From Flavobacteria bacterium MS024-3C (lineage in GTDB: Bacteria > Bacteroidota > Bacteroidia > Flavobacteriales > Flavobacteriaceae): 64,000 nucleotides of DNA. The DNA lies in NCBI GenBank assembly GCA_000173115.1, contig ABVW01000002.1:1-64000 (forward strand). Reading direction: 5' to 3'. Under the pieces are notes generated by a model that searched no databases, had not been told where the DNA came from, and saw only the letters and a list, made by a program, of their open reading frames with translations. Both the position numbers and the translations under genes were made by a program. This document shows, piece by piece, positions 26,908-35,742 of this stretch; the first letter of the stretch is position 1; each line of letters begins with the position of its first letter.

Positions 26908-27739
26908 ATGAGTAATTCTTTTGGTCCTATTGGTTTTTTTGATTCTGGAGTAGGGGGCACTTCTGTTTGGTCTGCCGTGAACAACCTATTGCCTAATGAA
27001 TCTACCATTTACGTGGCAGACAGTGCCAACGCACCCTATGGAGAAAGAAGCGCAGAAACTATTTTAGCTTTATCTATTAAAAACACAGACTTTCTAATCA
27101 GCAAAGGTTGTAAGCTGATTGTGGTGGCTTGTAATACTGCTACAACCAATGCAATAGCCGTACTCAGAGAAAAATATATAATTCCTTTTATAGGTATTGA
27201 GCCCGCAATTAAACCAGCAGCTTTGCAAACACTCACTGGGAAAGTGGGCCTGTTGGCTACCAAGGGCACCCTTGGTAGTGCACTGTTTCATAAAACAGTC
27301 CTTGAGAATGCAGGGGGGGGTTGAAATTATTGAGCAGGAAGGTACTGGATTGGTCGCTTTAATCGAAGGTGGTTTTGCAGACGGAGAGGAGGTGGCTGAG
27401 GTTTTGAAATCCTATTTATTACCTATGCAGGAAAAAGGGATTGACCGCCTCGTCTTAGGTTGTACGCACTATCCTTATTTAATCCCTGCCATAAAAAAAA
27501 TACTGTCGTCTCGGATAGAAATAATAGATGCTGCTGGCGCTGTGGCCAAGCAAACCAAAAAGGTATTGGAAAAGGAAGGGCTATTGGTCCGTGAAACAGT
27601 TACAGAAGAATTGACCGCAAATGATCTAATATCTAAAGCAGCTAGCTATGAATTTTACTCGAATGGCGCTACGGATGTATTGAAAAGTTTTTTGCCTTCA
27701 TGTCCTCGTACGACACTTCATTACAGCACTGACTTTTAA
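26908..27739 (+). pseudogene. murI: Glutamate racemase MurI with a +1 shift at a G8 run
   Basis: MurI supplies D-glutamate for peptidoglycan. The first 138 codons (GFFDSGVGGTSVW, VADSANAPYGERS, catalytic Cys in VVACNTATTNAI) and the remainder in the next frame (GCTHYPYLIPAIKK with the second catalytic Cys) make one complete enzyme of about 277 residues. They part at eight G bases (27313-27320); with seven G the chain reads TVLENAGGVEIIEQE without a break. The gene is normally essential, so a sequence error or a slippage-prone run is more likely than loss. It ends converging with folA. Confidence 0.88.
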
Positions 27740-27745
27740 ACCCAG

Positions 27746-28243
27746 TTAGGCAAGTCTTTCGTATCGTTCAAAAGTATATGCATAGGCATGTTTTTCATCT
27801 GCAGGCATAGGAGTTTTTTGAATGCACTCGAAATCTTTGGTTAAAATTTCAGGGAAAAAGACGTGGGCCGGGAGGCTCACATGTACCCGAGTGAGTTCAA
27901 TGGTGGTGGCTAAAGGATATCCTATTTTGTATATTTCCCCACCCCCAATGATAAATACCTTTACTTCTGTTTTACAGGCCTCTAAAGCGGCTTCTAGTGA
28001 GAAGTGAACGGCACAGTCTGGATGGTCAATCTGGTAGTCTTTATTTCTTGTAATGACCAAATGTTTCCTATTGGGCAGTGGTTTTGGAAAACTCTCAAAG
28101 GTCTTACGTCCCATGATAATGGTATGGCCACTGGTGAGGGTTTTAAAGTGCTTAAAGTCCAAAGGAAGGTGCCACAGCAAGTCATTGTCTTTTCCAATGG
28201 CATTGTTCTCTGCAGCTGCAGCAATCATACAAATTTCTCTCAT
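27746..28243 (-). CDS. folA: Dihydrofolate reductase
   Basis: Reduces dihydrofolate, which thymidylate synthase produces next door, to tetrahydrofolate with NADPH. The 165-residue protein shows NNAIGKDNDLLWHLPLDFKH (with the active-site Asp), TIIMGRKTFESFPKPLPNR and VFIIGGGEIYKIG. It starts three bases after the thyA stop, so the two enzymes of the dTMP cycle form one operon. Confidence 0.96.
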   Translation of the reverse strand: MREICMIAAAAENNAIGKDNDLLWHLPLDFKHFKTLTSGHTIIMGRKTFESFPKPLPNRKHLVITRNKDYQIDHPDCAVHFSLEAALEACKTEVKVFIIGGGEIYKIGYPLATTIELTRVHVSLPAHVFFPEILTKDFECIQKTPMPADEKHAYAYTFERYERLA

Positions 28244-28246
28244 AGC

Positions 28247-29071
28247 TTAAATGGCTACTGCGCCTTTAATGTGGGGGTGTGGATCGTAATTTTCTAGGGT
28301 GAAATCTTCAAAGTCAAAATCAAAAATATCTTTAATTTCAGGATTTAAAGTCATTTTTGGCAGGTCTTTGGGTGTTCTGCTGAGTTGAAGTTCAATTTGC
28401 TCCATGTGGTTGTTGTAAATATGGGCGTCACCGAAAGTATGAATAAAATCTCCTGCTTCAAGCCCACAAACCTGTGCCATCATCATGGTGAGTAGGGCAT
28501 AGGAGGCAATGTTAAAGGGGACGCCTAAAAAAATGTCGGCAGATCGTTGGTAGAGTTGGCAGGATAGTTTCCCTTCTGCCACATAGAATTGAAAAAATGC
28601 ATGGCAAGGCGGGAGTGCCGCTTTTCCCTTGGCTACATTCTCTTCAAAAGAAGTTTTAGGATCTGGAAGGACACTTGGGTTCCAGGCAGAAACAATCATT
28701 CTTCTGCTATTTGGATTTTCTTTTATGCTTTGAATGACTTCTTTGATCTGATCAATTTCTTCTCCATTCCAGTTGCGCCACTGCTTGCCATAAACTGGAC
28801 CTAGGTCGCCATTGCTGTCTGCCCATTCATTCCAAATACGCACTCCATTCTCCTGCAGATAGCCAATATTGGTGTCTCCTTTTAAGAACCATAGAAGTTC
28901 ATATACTATTGATTTAAGGTGAAGTTTTTTAGTGGTTACCATAGGAAAACCTTTACTGAGGTTAAACCTCATCTGGTATCCAAAAACACTGAGGGTTCCT
29001 GTACCTGTTCTGTCTCCTTTTTGAACACCGTTTTTTAAGACGTGATTCAATAAATCGTGGTATTGCTTCAT
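28247..29071 (-). CDS. thyA: Thymidylate synthase ThyA
   Basis: Makes dTMP from dUMP and methylene-THF. The 274-residue chain has [38 protein letters not shown], the catalytic Cys in [12 protein letters not shown], and [18 protein letters not shown]. It is first in thyA-folA and has its own promoter at 29090-29121. Confidence 0.97.
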   Translation of the reverse strand: MKQYHDLLNHVLKNGVQKGDRTGTGTLSVFGYQMRFNLSKGFPMVTTKKLHLKSIVYELLWFLKGDTNIGYLQENGVRIWNEWADSNGDLGPVYGKQWRNWNGEEIDQIKEVIQSIKENPNSRRMIVSAWNPSVLPDPKTSFEENVAKGKAALPPCHAFFQFYVAEGKLSCQLYQRSADIFLGVPFNIASYALLTMMMAQVCGLEAGDFIHTFGDAHIYNNHMEQIELQLSRTPKDLPKMTLNPEIKDIFDFDFEDFTLENYDPHPHIKGAVAI

Positions 29072-29089
29072 GGGTTATTTTTTCTTCTA

Positions 29090-29121
29090 TAAAGGTATAA
29101 GCTGTAAGCAGAAAATGCCAA
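29090..29121 (-). promoter_or_regulatory. Promoter for thyA-folA
   Basis: On the minus strand TTG (29121-29119) precedes TACCTTTA (29097-29090) by 21 bases. The -7 element differs from TAnnTTTG only at its last base. It is 18 bases before the thyA ATG. Confidence 0.5.
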
Positions 29122-29232
29122 GGTTTAAGCGCAGATTATTAAAAACTTATTAACGAAAACCCTTTGTTAAATTGAGTTTACTCAAAGAGATTGCTTAGGT
29201 AGTTGGGCTAGCTTTGCTATAAGAAAATGGGC

Positions 29233-30708
29233 TTACCCTAAAATCATTCCAGCTATTGTAGCAGAAAGTAAAGAGGCCAATGAACCGCCTAAAACAGCCT
29301 TCAAGCCAAAGGCAGATAAGGTTTTTCTCTGTCCTGGGGCAAGTGATCCAATCCCACCAATCTGAATACCTATTGAGGCAAAATTGGCAAAGCCACATAG
29401 CATATAAGTGGCCATTATAACTGATTTACTATAACTAAAATGAGTGGCACTACTCACTTCCTTGAGTGTAGCCAACTGTGTGTAGCCTACAAATTCGCTA
29501 GAGGCTAATTTAATACCTAATAATTGTCCCATAAGAAACATGTCTTCTGCCGCAACGCCAATGACCCACATGAGTGGCCCAAATACGGTTCCAAGGATAG
29601 CCTCAAGAGAAAGACTAGAGTAGCTGCTGTTTGCGGCTATCCATTCATTGAGTGAGGTGACGTCTCCAACCCAGTTAAAAATTCCATTGAAAAGGGCTAT
29701 AAAAGCTACAAACACCAATAACATGGCGCCTACATTTACTGCAAGCTTTAATCCTTCGGAAGTTCCATTAGATATGGCGTCTAAAAAGTTAGATCCAATT
29801 TTCTCAGTAGAGACATGTACGTCAGTACTAATTTTTTCTGTCTGTGGGTATAATATTTTAGAAATAATAATGGCTCCGGGTGCTGCCATGACTGATGCTG
29901 CCAATAAGTGACGGGCAAATTCTAACCTTAACACAGGGTCGTCTCCACCTAAAAAACCAATATAAGCAGCCAGTACGCCTCCTGCCACCGTAGCCATTCC
30001 GCCTATCATTACCAATAGAATTTCAGACTTGCTCATCTTTTCTAAATAAGCCTTAATGAGCAAAGGGGCTTCTGTTTGTCCTAGGAAAATATTCCCGGCA
30101 ACAGACAGGCTTTCCGCTCCAGAAATCCCTAAAGACTTAGTGAGCAGCCATGCAAGGCCTTTGACTACTTTCTGTATTACACCAAGGTAAAAAAGCACTG
30201 AGGTTAAAGCAGAGAAAAATATAATGGTAGGGAGTATTTGGAACGCAAAGATATAGCCAATAGAGGGGTTGTTGAGGTCCAATAAGTTGCCTAGTAAAAA
30301 CTTACTTCCCACTAGGGTGTAATCTAGGATATTGACAAAAATTTGTCCTACGAAGCTAAACCCTTTTTGTATCAGAGGTATTTTTAATATTCCAATAGCC
30401 AAGATTATTTGGATACTGAGACCAATACCGACCATCTTCCAATTAATAGCGCGTTTGTTAGAGGAAAACACAAAGGAAATTCCAATTAAAAAGAGCATTC
30501 CCAGCAAACCCCTCCCCAAACTTTTCATAGAAAAAGAGGCATTTGGAATAATGGTTTCAGGGCCCGATTGGGTTTGAATGTCAATAGTGTTTAGGCTGGT
30601 TTCAACAACAGACAGTGCAGTGGGTGCTGCTTCTAAAGTGGCGCTGCCAAGACCAATGAATAGAACAAGAACAGCAGTTAAAATAGAAAACTTCAAGTAT
30701 TTTGACAT
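29233..30708 (-). CDS. Concentrative nucleoside transporter, NupC/CNT family
   Basis: A cation-coupled nucleoside importer of 492 residues. After an N-terminal hydrophobic segment (TAVLVLFIGLGSATLEAAP) that may be a cleaved signal, about ten membrane segments follow. CNT signatures include SLSVAGNIFLGQTEAPLLIK, MIGGMATVAGGVLAAYIG, VIGVAAEDMFLMGQLLGIKL and MLCGFANFASIGIQIGGIGS. The ATG at 30708 is chosen because it falls one base after the stop of the upstream nuclease gene; the longer start at 30732 overlaps that gene. Neighbouring thyA and folA suggest nucleotide supply. Confidence 0.92.
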   Translation of the reverse strand: MSKYLKFSILTAVLVLFIGLGSATLEAAPTALSVVETSLNTIDIQTQSGPETIIPNASFSMKSLGRGLLGMLFLIGISFVFSSNKRAINWKMVGIGLSIQIILAIGILKIPLIQKGFSFVGQIFVNILDYTLVGSKFLLGNLLDLNNPSIGYIFAFQILPTIIFFSALTSVLFYLGVIQKVVKGLAWLLTKSLGISGAESLSVAGNIFLGQTEAPLLIKAYLEKMSKSEILLVMIGGMATVAGGVLAAYIGFLGGDDPVLRLEFARHLLAASVMAAPGAIIISKILYPQTEKISTDVHVSTEKIGSNFLDAISNGTSEGLKLAVNVGAMLLVFVAFIALFNGIFNWVGDVTSLNEWIAANSSYSSLSLEAILGTVFGPLMWVIGVAAEDMFLMGQLLGIKLASSEFVGYTQLATLKEVSSATHFSYSKSVIMATYMLCGFANFASIGIQIGGIGSLAPGQRKTLSAFGLKAVLGGSLASLLSATIAGMILG

Positions 30709-30709
30709 C

Positions 30710-31303
30710 TTAATTTCTTTTGGATATTTCATCTCTGATTCTAGCAGCTTTTTCGTAATCTTCTGCTTTAACTGCTTTGTCTAAAGCTGCTTCTAGTCCG
30801 TTTAGGTCTAACTTTTTTAAATTATTTTCTGGAGCTATTTCATTCATAGCGTCTGTAGGTATTTCTCCAAGATCAGTCGGTATTTCTTTTACGGATAGGT
30901 TTATTCCCGCTTTACTCAATATGCTTTCATAAGTAAAAATAGGGGCGTTAAAGCGTAAGGCCAATGCTATGGCATCACTAGTTCTGGCGTCAAAAACAGC
31001 TTCAACACCTTCTTGTTCACAAACAATATTGGCGTAAAATACGCCGTCTATAAGTTTGTGAATGATTACTTTTTTTAAGCCAATATGAAAGTGCTGCGCA
31101 AAATTTTTAAATAAATCGTGGGTCAAGGGCCTAGGAGGACTAATTTCCTTTTCAAGGGCTATGGCAATGGATTGAGCCTCAAAGGCACCAATAACTATGG
31201 GGAGTTTTCGGTCTCCCTCCATTTCATTGAGGATTAGTGCATAGGCCCCATTTTGGGTTTGACTATACGAGATCCCTTTTATTTTTAATGGAATTAAGGT
31301 CAT
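30710..31303 (-). CDS. Bifunctional nuclease-like protein (DUF151) with a UVR motif
   Basis: A 197-residue protein with an N-terminal DUF151 domain (residues 1-130: LPIVIGAFEAQSIAIALE, FDARTSDAIALALRFNAPIF) and a C-terminal UvrB/UvrC-type helical hairpin (LEAALDKAVKAEDYEKAARI). DUF151 proteins are often called bifunctional nucleases, but the biochemical basis is thin. It is directly upstream of the nucleoside transporter with a one-base gap, which would fit release and re-uptake of nucleosides; that link is an inference. Confidence 0.85.
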   Translation of the reverse strand: MTLIPLKIKGISYSQTQNGAYALILNEMEGDRKLPIVIGAFEAQSIAIALEKEISPPRPLTHDLFKNFAQHFHIGLKKVIIHKLIDGVFYANIVCEQEGVEAVFDARTSDAIALALRFNAPIFTYESILSKAGINLSVKEIPTDLGEIPTDAMNEIAPENNLKKLDLNGLEAALDKAVKAEDYEKAARIRDEISKRN

Positions 31304-31391
31304 AGTTTAAAGGTCATAAAAAAAGGCCAATTAATAAAATAATCAGCCTTGTATGGTGTGGCCCAGTTTAAGGGGCGCAATTTAATAAATT

Positions 31392-32360
31392 TTAAGCGTT
31401 CTGTGCTTTAAAAGCTTTTAATTTTTCAATTAGTTCAGGGACAACCGTAAAGGCGTCTCCTACTATTCCGTAGTCTGCCGCTTTAAAGAATGGTGCTTCT
31501 GGATCTGTATTAATCACCACTTTTACTTTTGAGGCACTCACCCCTGCTAAATGTTGTATGGCTCCAGAGATTCCAATGGCAATGTATAGGTTAGTGGCTA
31601 CAGGCTTTCCTGTCTGTCCTACATGTTCTCCATGAGGCCTCCATCCAAGGTCTGATACTGGTTTTGAACAAGCAGTAGCTGCTCCTAAGACATTGGCTAA
31701 ATCTTCAATTAAACCCCAATTTTCTGGTCCTTTAAGTCCCCTTCCTCCAGATACAACCACATCTGCGTCTGCAATGGTTGCTTTTCCGCTTACTTTATCT
31801 ACTGAGGTTGTTTTAGTGGCAAATAAACGATCTTCTAAATTGGGTGAAAAAGCTGTGACACTAGCGCTGGTTTCTTTTTCATGAATGCCATAAGAGTTGT
31901 TGGCTACGCCAATCATTTTAATGGATCCAGTGAGTTCTGTGTGGGCAAAGCCTTTGTTGCTAAAAGCAGTTCTCTTCACAACAAAAGGGGCAGTGCTCTC
32001 TGGAAGAGCCACTACATTGGGGGCAAAACTTGCACCCAATTGAGCCGCTAAAAGAGGGCTTAAGAACTTACTGTCTGCAGAGCTACTCACAAGTACTACT
32101 TGTGCGTTAGCCTCTTTGGCTGCTTGGGCTATAGCTGTTGCGTATGCCTTGGCATTAAAAGTATTTAACTTGGCTTCTTTAATGGCTAATATTTTAGCCA
32201 CTCCATAAGACTGTAGTTGGCTCGCATCTGATGGATTTATAGCAACAGCGACACAATCAGTGCCCAATTGCTCTGCTAATGCAGCGCCATAAGAAGCCAC
32301 TTCAAATGCATTTTTCTTAAAAACCCCTTTTTCTGTTTCGGTATATATGAGTACGGACAT
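31392..32360 (-). CDS. etfA: Electron transfer flavoprotein alpha subunit
   Basis: EtfA binds the redox FAD and passes electrons from acyl-CoA dehydrogenases to the quinone pool. The C-terminal FAD domain is clear: [40 protein letters not shown]-like segment at about residues 233-253, [15 protein letters not shown] and [19 protein letters not shown]. The 322-residue length is normal. It follows etfB by 22 bases. Confidence 0.97.
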   Translation of the reverse strand: MSVLIYTETEKGVFKKNAFEVASYGAALAEQLGTDCVAVAINPSDASQLQSYGVAKILAIKEAKLNTFNAKAYATAIAQAAKEANAQVVLVSSSADSKFLSPLLAAQLGASFAPNVVALPESTAPFVVKRTAFSNKGFAHTELTGSIKMIGVANNSYGIHEKETSASVTAFSPNLEDRLFATKTTSVDKVSGKATIADADVVVSGGRGLKGPENWGLIEDLANVLGAATACSKPVSDLGWRPHGEHVGQTGKPVATNLYIAIGISGAIQHLAGVSASKVKVVINTDPEAPFFKAADYGIVGDAFTVVPELIEKLKAFKAQNA

Positions 32361-32382
32361 AATAATGTGTTTTATGGCTAGG

Positions 32383-33129
32383 TTATAAAACCTTGGCTTC
32401 GTTGTGTAATAAAGAAATGAGCTGGTCTATATTGGTTGGATCAATCATTGTTACAGCGCCTTTGGCCTCTGGTTTACTAAAAGATATCTCTTTGGTATGC
32501 GACTCAGAAGTAGTTGCAGGTCTAACGTGAAGCGGCTTTTGTCTGGCCATCATAATTCCCCTCATATTTGGAATGCGTAGATCGCTTTCTTCTACCAATC
32601 CCTTTTGCCCTCCAATAACCAGTGGAAGTTGGGTGCCCAATGTTTCTTTACCACCATCTATCTCTCTTATAGCTGTAGCGTTATTTCCATCTATCTCTAA
32701 AGAGATACAATTGGTTACGTATTGGTAATCCAATGCGCTCGCTAAAAACCCTGGTACCATTCCGCCATTGTAATCTATAGATTCTCTTCCAGCAATCACC
32801 AAGTCAAAACCTATTTCTTTTACTAGTGCAGCCAATTCTTGGGCAACAAAAAATCCATCTGTCGCAGGAGCATCTATTCTATAAGCTTCATCTGCACCAA
32901 TGGCAAGTGCTTTCCTTAGGGTAGGTTCTACAGAGGCATCACCCACGGTAACTACTGCTACACTAGCGCCTTGCTTTTCTTTAAACCACATGGCTCTGGT
33001 GAGTCCAAATTCATCATTTGGATTAATGACAAATTGAACACCAGCTGTATCAAAAGCGGTGTTGTTATCTTTAAAATTGATTTTAGAAGTAGTGTCTGGG
33101 ACATTACTTATACACACGAGTATCTTCAT
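32383..33129 (-). CDS. etfB: Electron transfer flavoprotein beta subunit
   Basis: The partner of EtfA, carrying AMP. The 248-residue protein has the family start KILVCISNVPDTTSKINF, FVINPNDEFGLTRAM, RESIDYNGGMVPGFLA and RGIMMARQKPL. It is first in etfBA. A TATCTTAG box (near TAnnTTTG) about 30 bases upstream and the palindrome at 33178-33203 form its control region. Confidence 0.97.
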   Translation of the reverse strand: MKILVCISNVPDTTSKINFKDNNTAFDTAGVQFVINPNDEFGLTRAMWFKEKQGASVAVVTVGDASVEPTLRKALAIGADEAYRIDAPATDGFFVAQELAALVKEIGFDLVIAGRESIDYNGGMVPGFLASALDYQYVTNCISLEIDGNNATAIREIDGGKETLGTQLPLVIGGQKGLVEESDLRIPNMRGIMMARQKPLHVRPATTSESHTKEISFSKPEAKGAVTMIDPTNIDQLISLLHNEAKVL

Positions 33130-33177
33130 CTCAAATTATGCTTTAAATTCTGAACCACTAAGATAAGAATAATTTAT

Positions 33178-33203
33178 AATTTACTATGCATGCATAGTAA
33201 ATT
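33178..33203. promoter_or_regulatory. Perfect 26-bp palindrome between etfBA and pdhB-like gene
   Basis: The half-site AATTTACTATGCA is followed at once by its exact reverse complement TGCATAGTAAATT. The palindrome sits 49 bases before the etfB ATG, around the -33 region of its likely promoter, and 78 bases before the pdhB-like gene. Size and perfect symmetry suggest a dimeric repressor site (TetR or MarR type); the regulator is not in the window. Confidence 0.7.
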
Positions 33204-33252
33204 TTATTGTTTTTTTAATCTTTATGAATTCCCAAATAAGATATTTATTGCT

Positions 33253-33260
33253 TATTTTTG
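33253..33260 (+). promoter_or_regulatory. Candidate -7 element for the pdhB-like gene
   Basis: TATTTTTG is an exact TAnnTTTG 21 bases before the ATG at 33282. A TTG at the proper -33 distance was not found. Confidence 0.45.
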
Positions 33261-33281
33261 CGTGCGTTTTAAGACATACCT

Positions 33282-34265
33282 ATGAAAACATTACAGTTTA
33301 GAGAAGCCATAGCAGAAGCTATGTCAGAAGAAATGAGAAAAGACCCTTCTATTTATTTAATGGGAGAAGAAGTAGCGGAATACAATGGTGCTTACAAAGC
33401 TTCAAAAGGAATGCTAGATGAATTTGGTCCAGAGAGGGTGATAGATACGCCTATTTCTGAACTAGGATTTGCTGGAATTGGTATAGGGTCTGCTATGAAT
33501 GGGAACAAACCTATCATAGAATTCATGACTTTTAACTTTGCCTTAGTAGGGATTGACCAAATTATTAACAATGCGGCTAAGATCAGACAAATGTCTGGAG
33601 GTCAGTTTAACTGTCCTATAGTCTTTAGAGGACCTACTGGCTCAGCGGGTCAATTGGGTGCAACCCACTCACAAGCCTTTGAAAATTGGTTTGCTAACAC
33701 CCCTGGTTTAAAAGTAGTGGTGCCTTCTAATCCAAAAGACGCTAAAGGTTTATTAAAAGCAGCCATCCAAGATCCAGATCCTGTTATTTTCATGGAATCT
33801 GAGCAAATGTATGGAGATAAAGGAGAAGTTCCTGAGGGAGAATACACCATCCCATTAGGTGTAGCAGATGTGATTAGAAATGGATCAGATGTCACGGTAG
33901 TTTCATTTGGTAAAATTTTAAAAGAGGCTCTAAAAGCTGCAGACACGCTGTCTGGGCAAGGGATCTCTTTAGAGATCATAGATTTAAGGACCATCCGTCC
34001 TTTAGACATGGACACCATTATTAGCTCTGTTAAAAAAACCAACAGATTGGTTATTCTTGAAGAAGCTTGGCCTTTTGGAAGTATTGCTTCTGAAATTGCC
34101 TTCCAGGTTCAAGACAAAGCCTTTGATTACTTAGATGCTCCAGTACAGAAGATTAACACAGCAGACACGCCAGCACCATATTCTCCCGTCTTGTTGAAAG
34201 AATGGTTGCCTAGTGCACAAGATGTGATAGACGCGGTAAACCGTGTCATGTATACCAAAGCATAA
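33282..34265 (+). CDS. pdhB: Pyruvate dehydrogenase E1 component, beta subunit
   Basis: The beta subunit of the thiamine-diphosphate-dependent E1 that decarboxylates pyruvate (or a related 2-oxoacid). The 327-residue chain has MGEEVAEYNGAYKASKG, ELGFAGIGIGSAMNG, FNFALVGIDQIINNAAKIR and ATHSQAFENWFANTPGLKVV. The wording matches pyruvate rather than branched-chain enzymes in Bacteroidetes. The alpha subunit and E2 are not adjacent. A strong terminator follows, so it is transcribed alone. Confidence 0.92.
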   Translation: MKTLQFREAIAEAMSEEMRKDPSIYLMGEEVAEYNGAYKASKGMLDEFGPERVIDTPISELGFAGIGIGSAMNGNKPIIEFMTFNFALVGIDQIINNAAKIRQMSGGQFNCPIVFRGPTGSAGQLGATHSQAFENWFANTPGLKVVVPSNPKDAKGLLKAAIQDPDPVIFMESEQMYGDKGEVPEGEYTIPLGVADVIRNGSDVTVVSFGKILKEALKAADTLSGQGISLEIIDLRTIRPLDMDTIISSVKKTNRLVILEEAWPFGSIASEIAFQVQDKAFDYLDAPVQKINTADTPAPYSPVLLKEWLPSAQDVIDAVNRVMYTKA

Positions 34266-34280
34266 GATATAATAAATTAC

Positions 34281-34306
34281 AAGCCCTCCTCACGGAGGGC
34301 TTTTTT
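34281..34306 (+). terminator. Terminator after the pdhB-like gene
   Basis: AAGCCCTCC, the loop TCAC and GGAGGGCTT, followed by a T-run. It begins 15 bases after the stop codon. Confidence 0.92.
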
Positions 34307-34369
34307 AGCCTTCGATTCCCCAGTCTGTCCACTTATTGTTTGGTGTTTATGAACCCATTCAAACCTACT

Positions 34370-34837
34370 ATGAAAAAATATATTCTATTTCTTTTGTGGC
34401 TTACAGGCATGGTCCTACAAGCCCAAACTAAGGTCAGCGGAAACGTAAAAGATACAGACGGCTTTCCTATCGCATTTGCCAATGTACTTTTTCCGGGGAG
34501 CACCATTGGAACCATTACCAATGACGACGGTTCCTTTTATGTAGCGTCTGACCAGACCTACACCCAACTTTCCGTTTCATTTATTGGATTTAAAACCGTC
34601 CTTTTGGTTTTGGATAAAGGAAGTAATTACGGGCTAGAAATTGTTCTGGAGGCCGCTGCGGAACAACTACAGTCTGTGACACTAGTTTCAGGAAAGCAGT
34701 CAAAAAAGAACAATCCCGCAATTGATATTTTACGAAAAATTTGGGCCAAAAAACGCAGCAATGGACTGGGTAATTACCTTGATGTACCAGGAGCCAGGCC
34801 TTTTAGCATAACCGGAAGTTTTGGTTTTGGGTTTTAA
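34370..34837 (+). pseudogene. Internally deleted DUF5686/carboxypeptidase-regulatory-like outer-membrane protein
   Basis: The frame encodes 155 residues. A signal peptide (YILFLLWLTGMVLQAQ) and a carboxypeptidase-regulatory-like domain (VSGNVKDTDGFPIAFANVLF, SVSFIGFKTVLL; residues 22-105) are followed by NPAIDILRKIWAKKRSNGL, which in full proteins of about 800 residues opens the DUF5686 part. Here the sequence jumps to a short tail, VPGARPFSITGSFGFGF, that resembles a final outer-membrane beta-strand. The simplest reading is loss of about 650 codons in frame. ATG 34370 is preferred over an upstream TTG. No terminator or further coding trace appears in the 256 bases that follow. Confidence 0.6.
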
Positions 34838-35056
34838 GAATTTTATTGGAGGTTACAAAGAGGTCTTCATTGCACAAAAATAATCTATCACCTTTATGGC
34901 GTGGATTAATTTAAATGGATCCTGCATTCTTCTAATAGCGCTATTACATAGGCGATGAATATTTCATTATAAGCTGCTTTAGAACAGCAGTTGGCCTCTA
35001 GGAATTTGAAGACAAAAAAAACAGCAAAGTAGTTAGTATAAACCAAGGATTGGACG

Positions 35057-35064
35057 TATTTTTG
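35057..35064 (+). promoter_or_regulatory. Candidate -7 element for ppa
   Basis: TATTTTTG, an exact TAnnTTTG, lies 29 bases before the ppa ATG. No convincing TTG -33 element is at the usual distance. Confidence 0.45.
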
Positions 35065-35093
35065 CCCCCTGAAAAATAAATAGATTAAAGATT

Positions 35094-35621
35094 ATGAGCG
35101 AGAAAAATATAACCTCTTTTGATGTCTTAATTGAGATACCTAAAGGAAGTAGAAATAAATACGAGTACGACTTTAAGTTAAAGAAAATTCGTTACGACCG
35201 AATGATATTTTCTTCTATGATGTATCCAGCAGATTACGGATTTGTGCCAGAAACATTGGCTTTAGATGGAGATCCATTAGATGTTTTGGTCTTGGTTACA
35301 GAACCTACCTTTCCTGGCTGTGTCATGGAAGTGAAACCTATTGGTGTATTCCATATGGCAGATGAAAAAGGCCCAGATGAAAAAATAGTTTGCGTACCGG
35401 TTTCTGATCCAAATTGGAATAAAGCCAATGATTTGTCTGACTTAAACCCACATTTGATCAAAGAAATAGAGCACTTCTTTAAGGTGTACAAAGACCTTGA
35501 AAAGAAAAAAGTAGATGTTGGCGGATGGGGAGACGTTCACGAGGCCAAAGAAATTGTGGCCAAGTGCTTGAATCGTTTTAAAGATTCAGACGTTCCATTA
35601 GCTGAGGTAACTATTAAGTAG
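35094..35621 (+). CDS. ppa: Soluble inorganic pyrophosphatase, family I
   Basis: Hydrolyses pyrophosphate to phosphate in the cytoplasm. The 175-residue protein has the family I motifs: EIPKGSRNKYEYD, MIFSSMMYPADYGFVPETL and DGDPLDVLVL (metal-binding aspartates). A GC-rich terminator follows, and the next gene is a membrane-bound pyrophosphatase, so soluble and energy-conserving enzymes are neighbours but separately transcribed. Confidence 0.97.
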   Translation: MSEKNITSFDVLIEIPKGSRNKYEYDFKLKKIRYDRMIFSSMMYPADYGFVPETLALDGDPLDVLVLVTEPTFPGCVMEVKPIGVFHMADEKGPDEKIVCVPVSDPNWNKANDLSDLNPHLIKEIEHFFKVYKDLEKKKVDVGGWGDVHEAKEIVAKCLNRFKDSDVPLAEVTIK

Positions 35622-35640
35622 ACTGAGCAAAAAAAATTCA

Positions 35641-35672
35641 AAAAGGCGCCCCGCAGGGGCGCCTTTTTTTTT
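35641..35672 (+). terminator. Strong terminator after ppa
   Basis: AAAAGGCGCCCC and GGGGCGCCTTTT form a 12-bp stem with a GCA loop, running into a tract of T bases. Confidence 0.95.
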
Positions 35673-35742
35673 AACGCATATTTTGCTACATTAGGGGGTT
35701 TATAACATAAACTAAACTAAACTTAAACTCAATTACTTATTT

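Noticed and set aside
27313-27320. Phase-variable switch in murI
   Set aside because: MurI is normally essential and cytoplasmic, not a surface antigen. With other homopolymer shifts in the window an error is the simpler reading, so it is listed only as a question.
30709-30732. Earlier ATG for the nucleoside transporter
   Set aside because: It would overlap the nuclease gene by 23 bases, whereas ATG 30708 follows that gene's stop with a one-base gap and gives a normal N-terminus.
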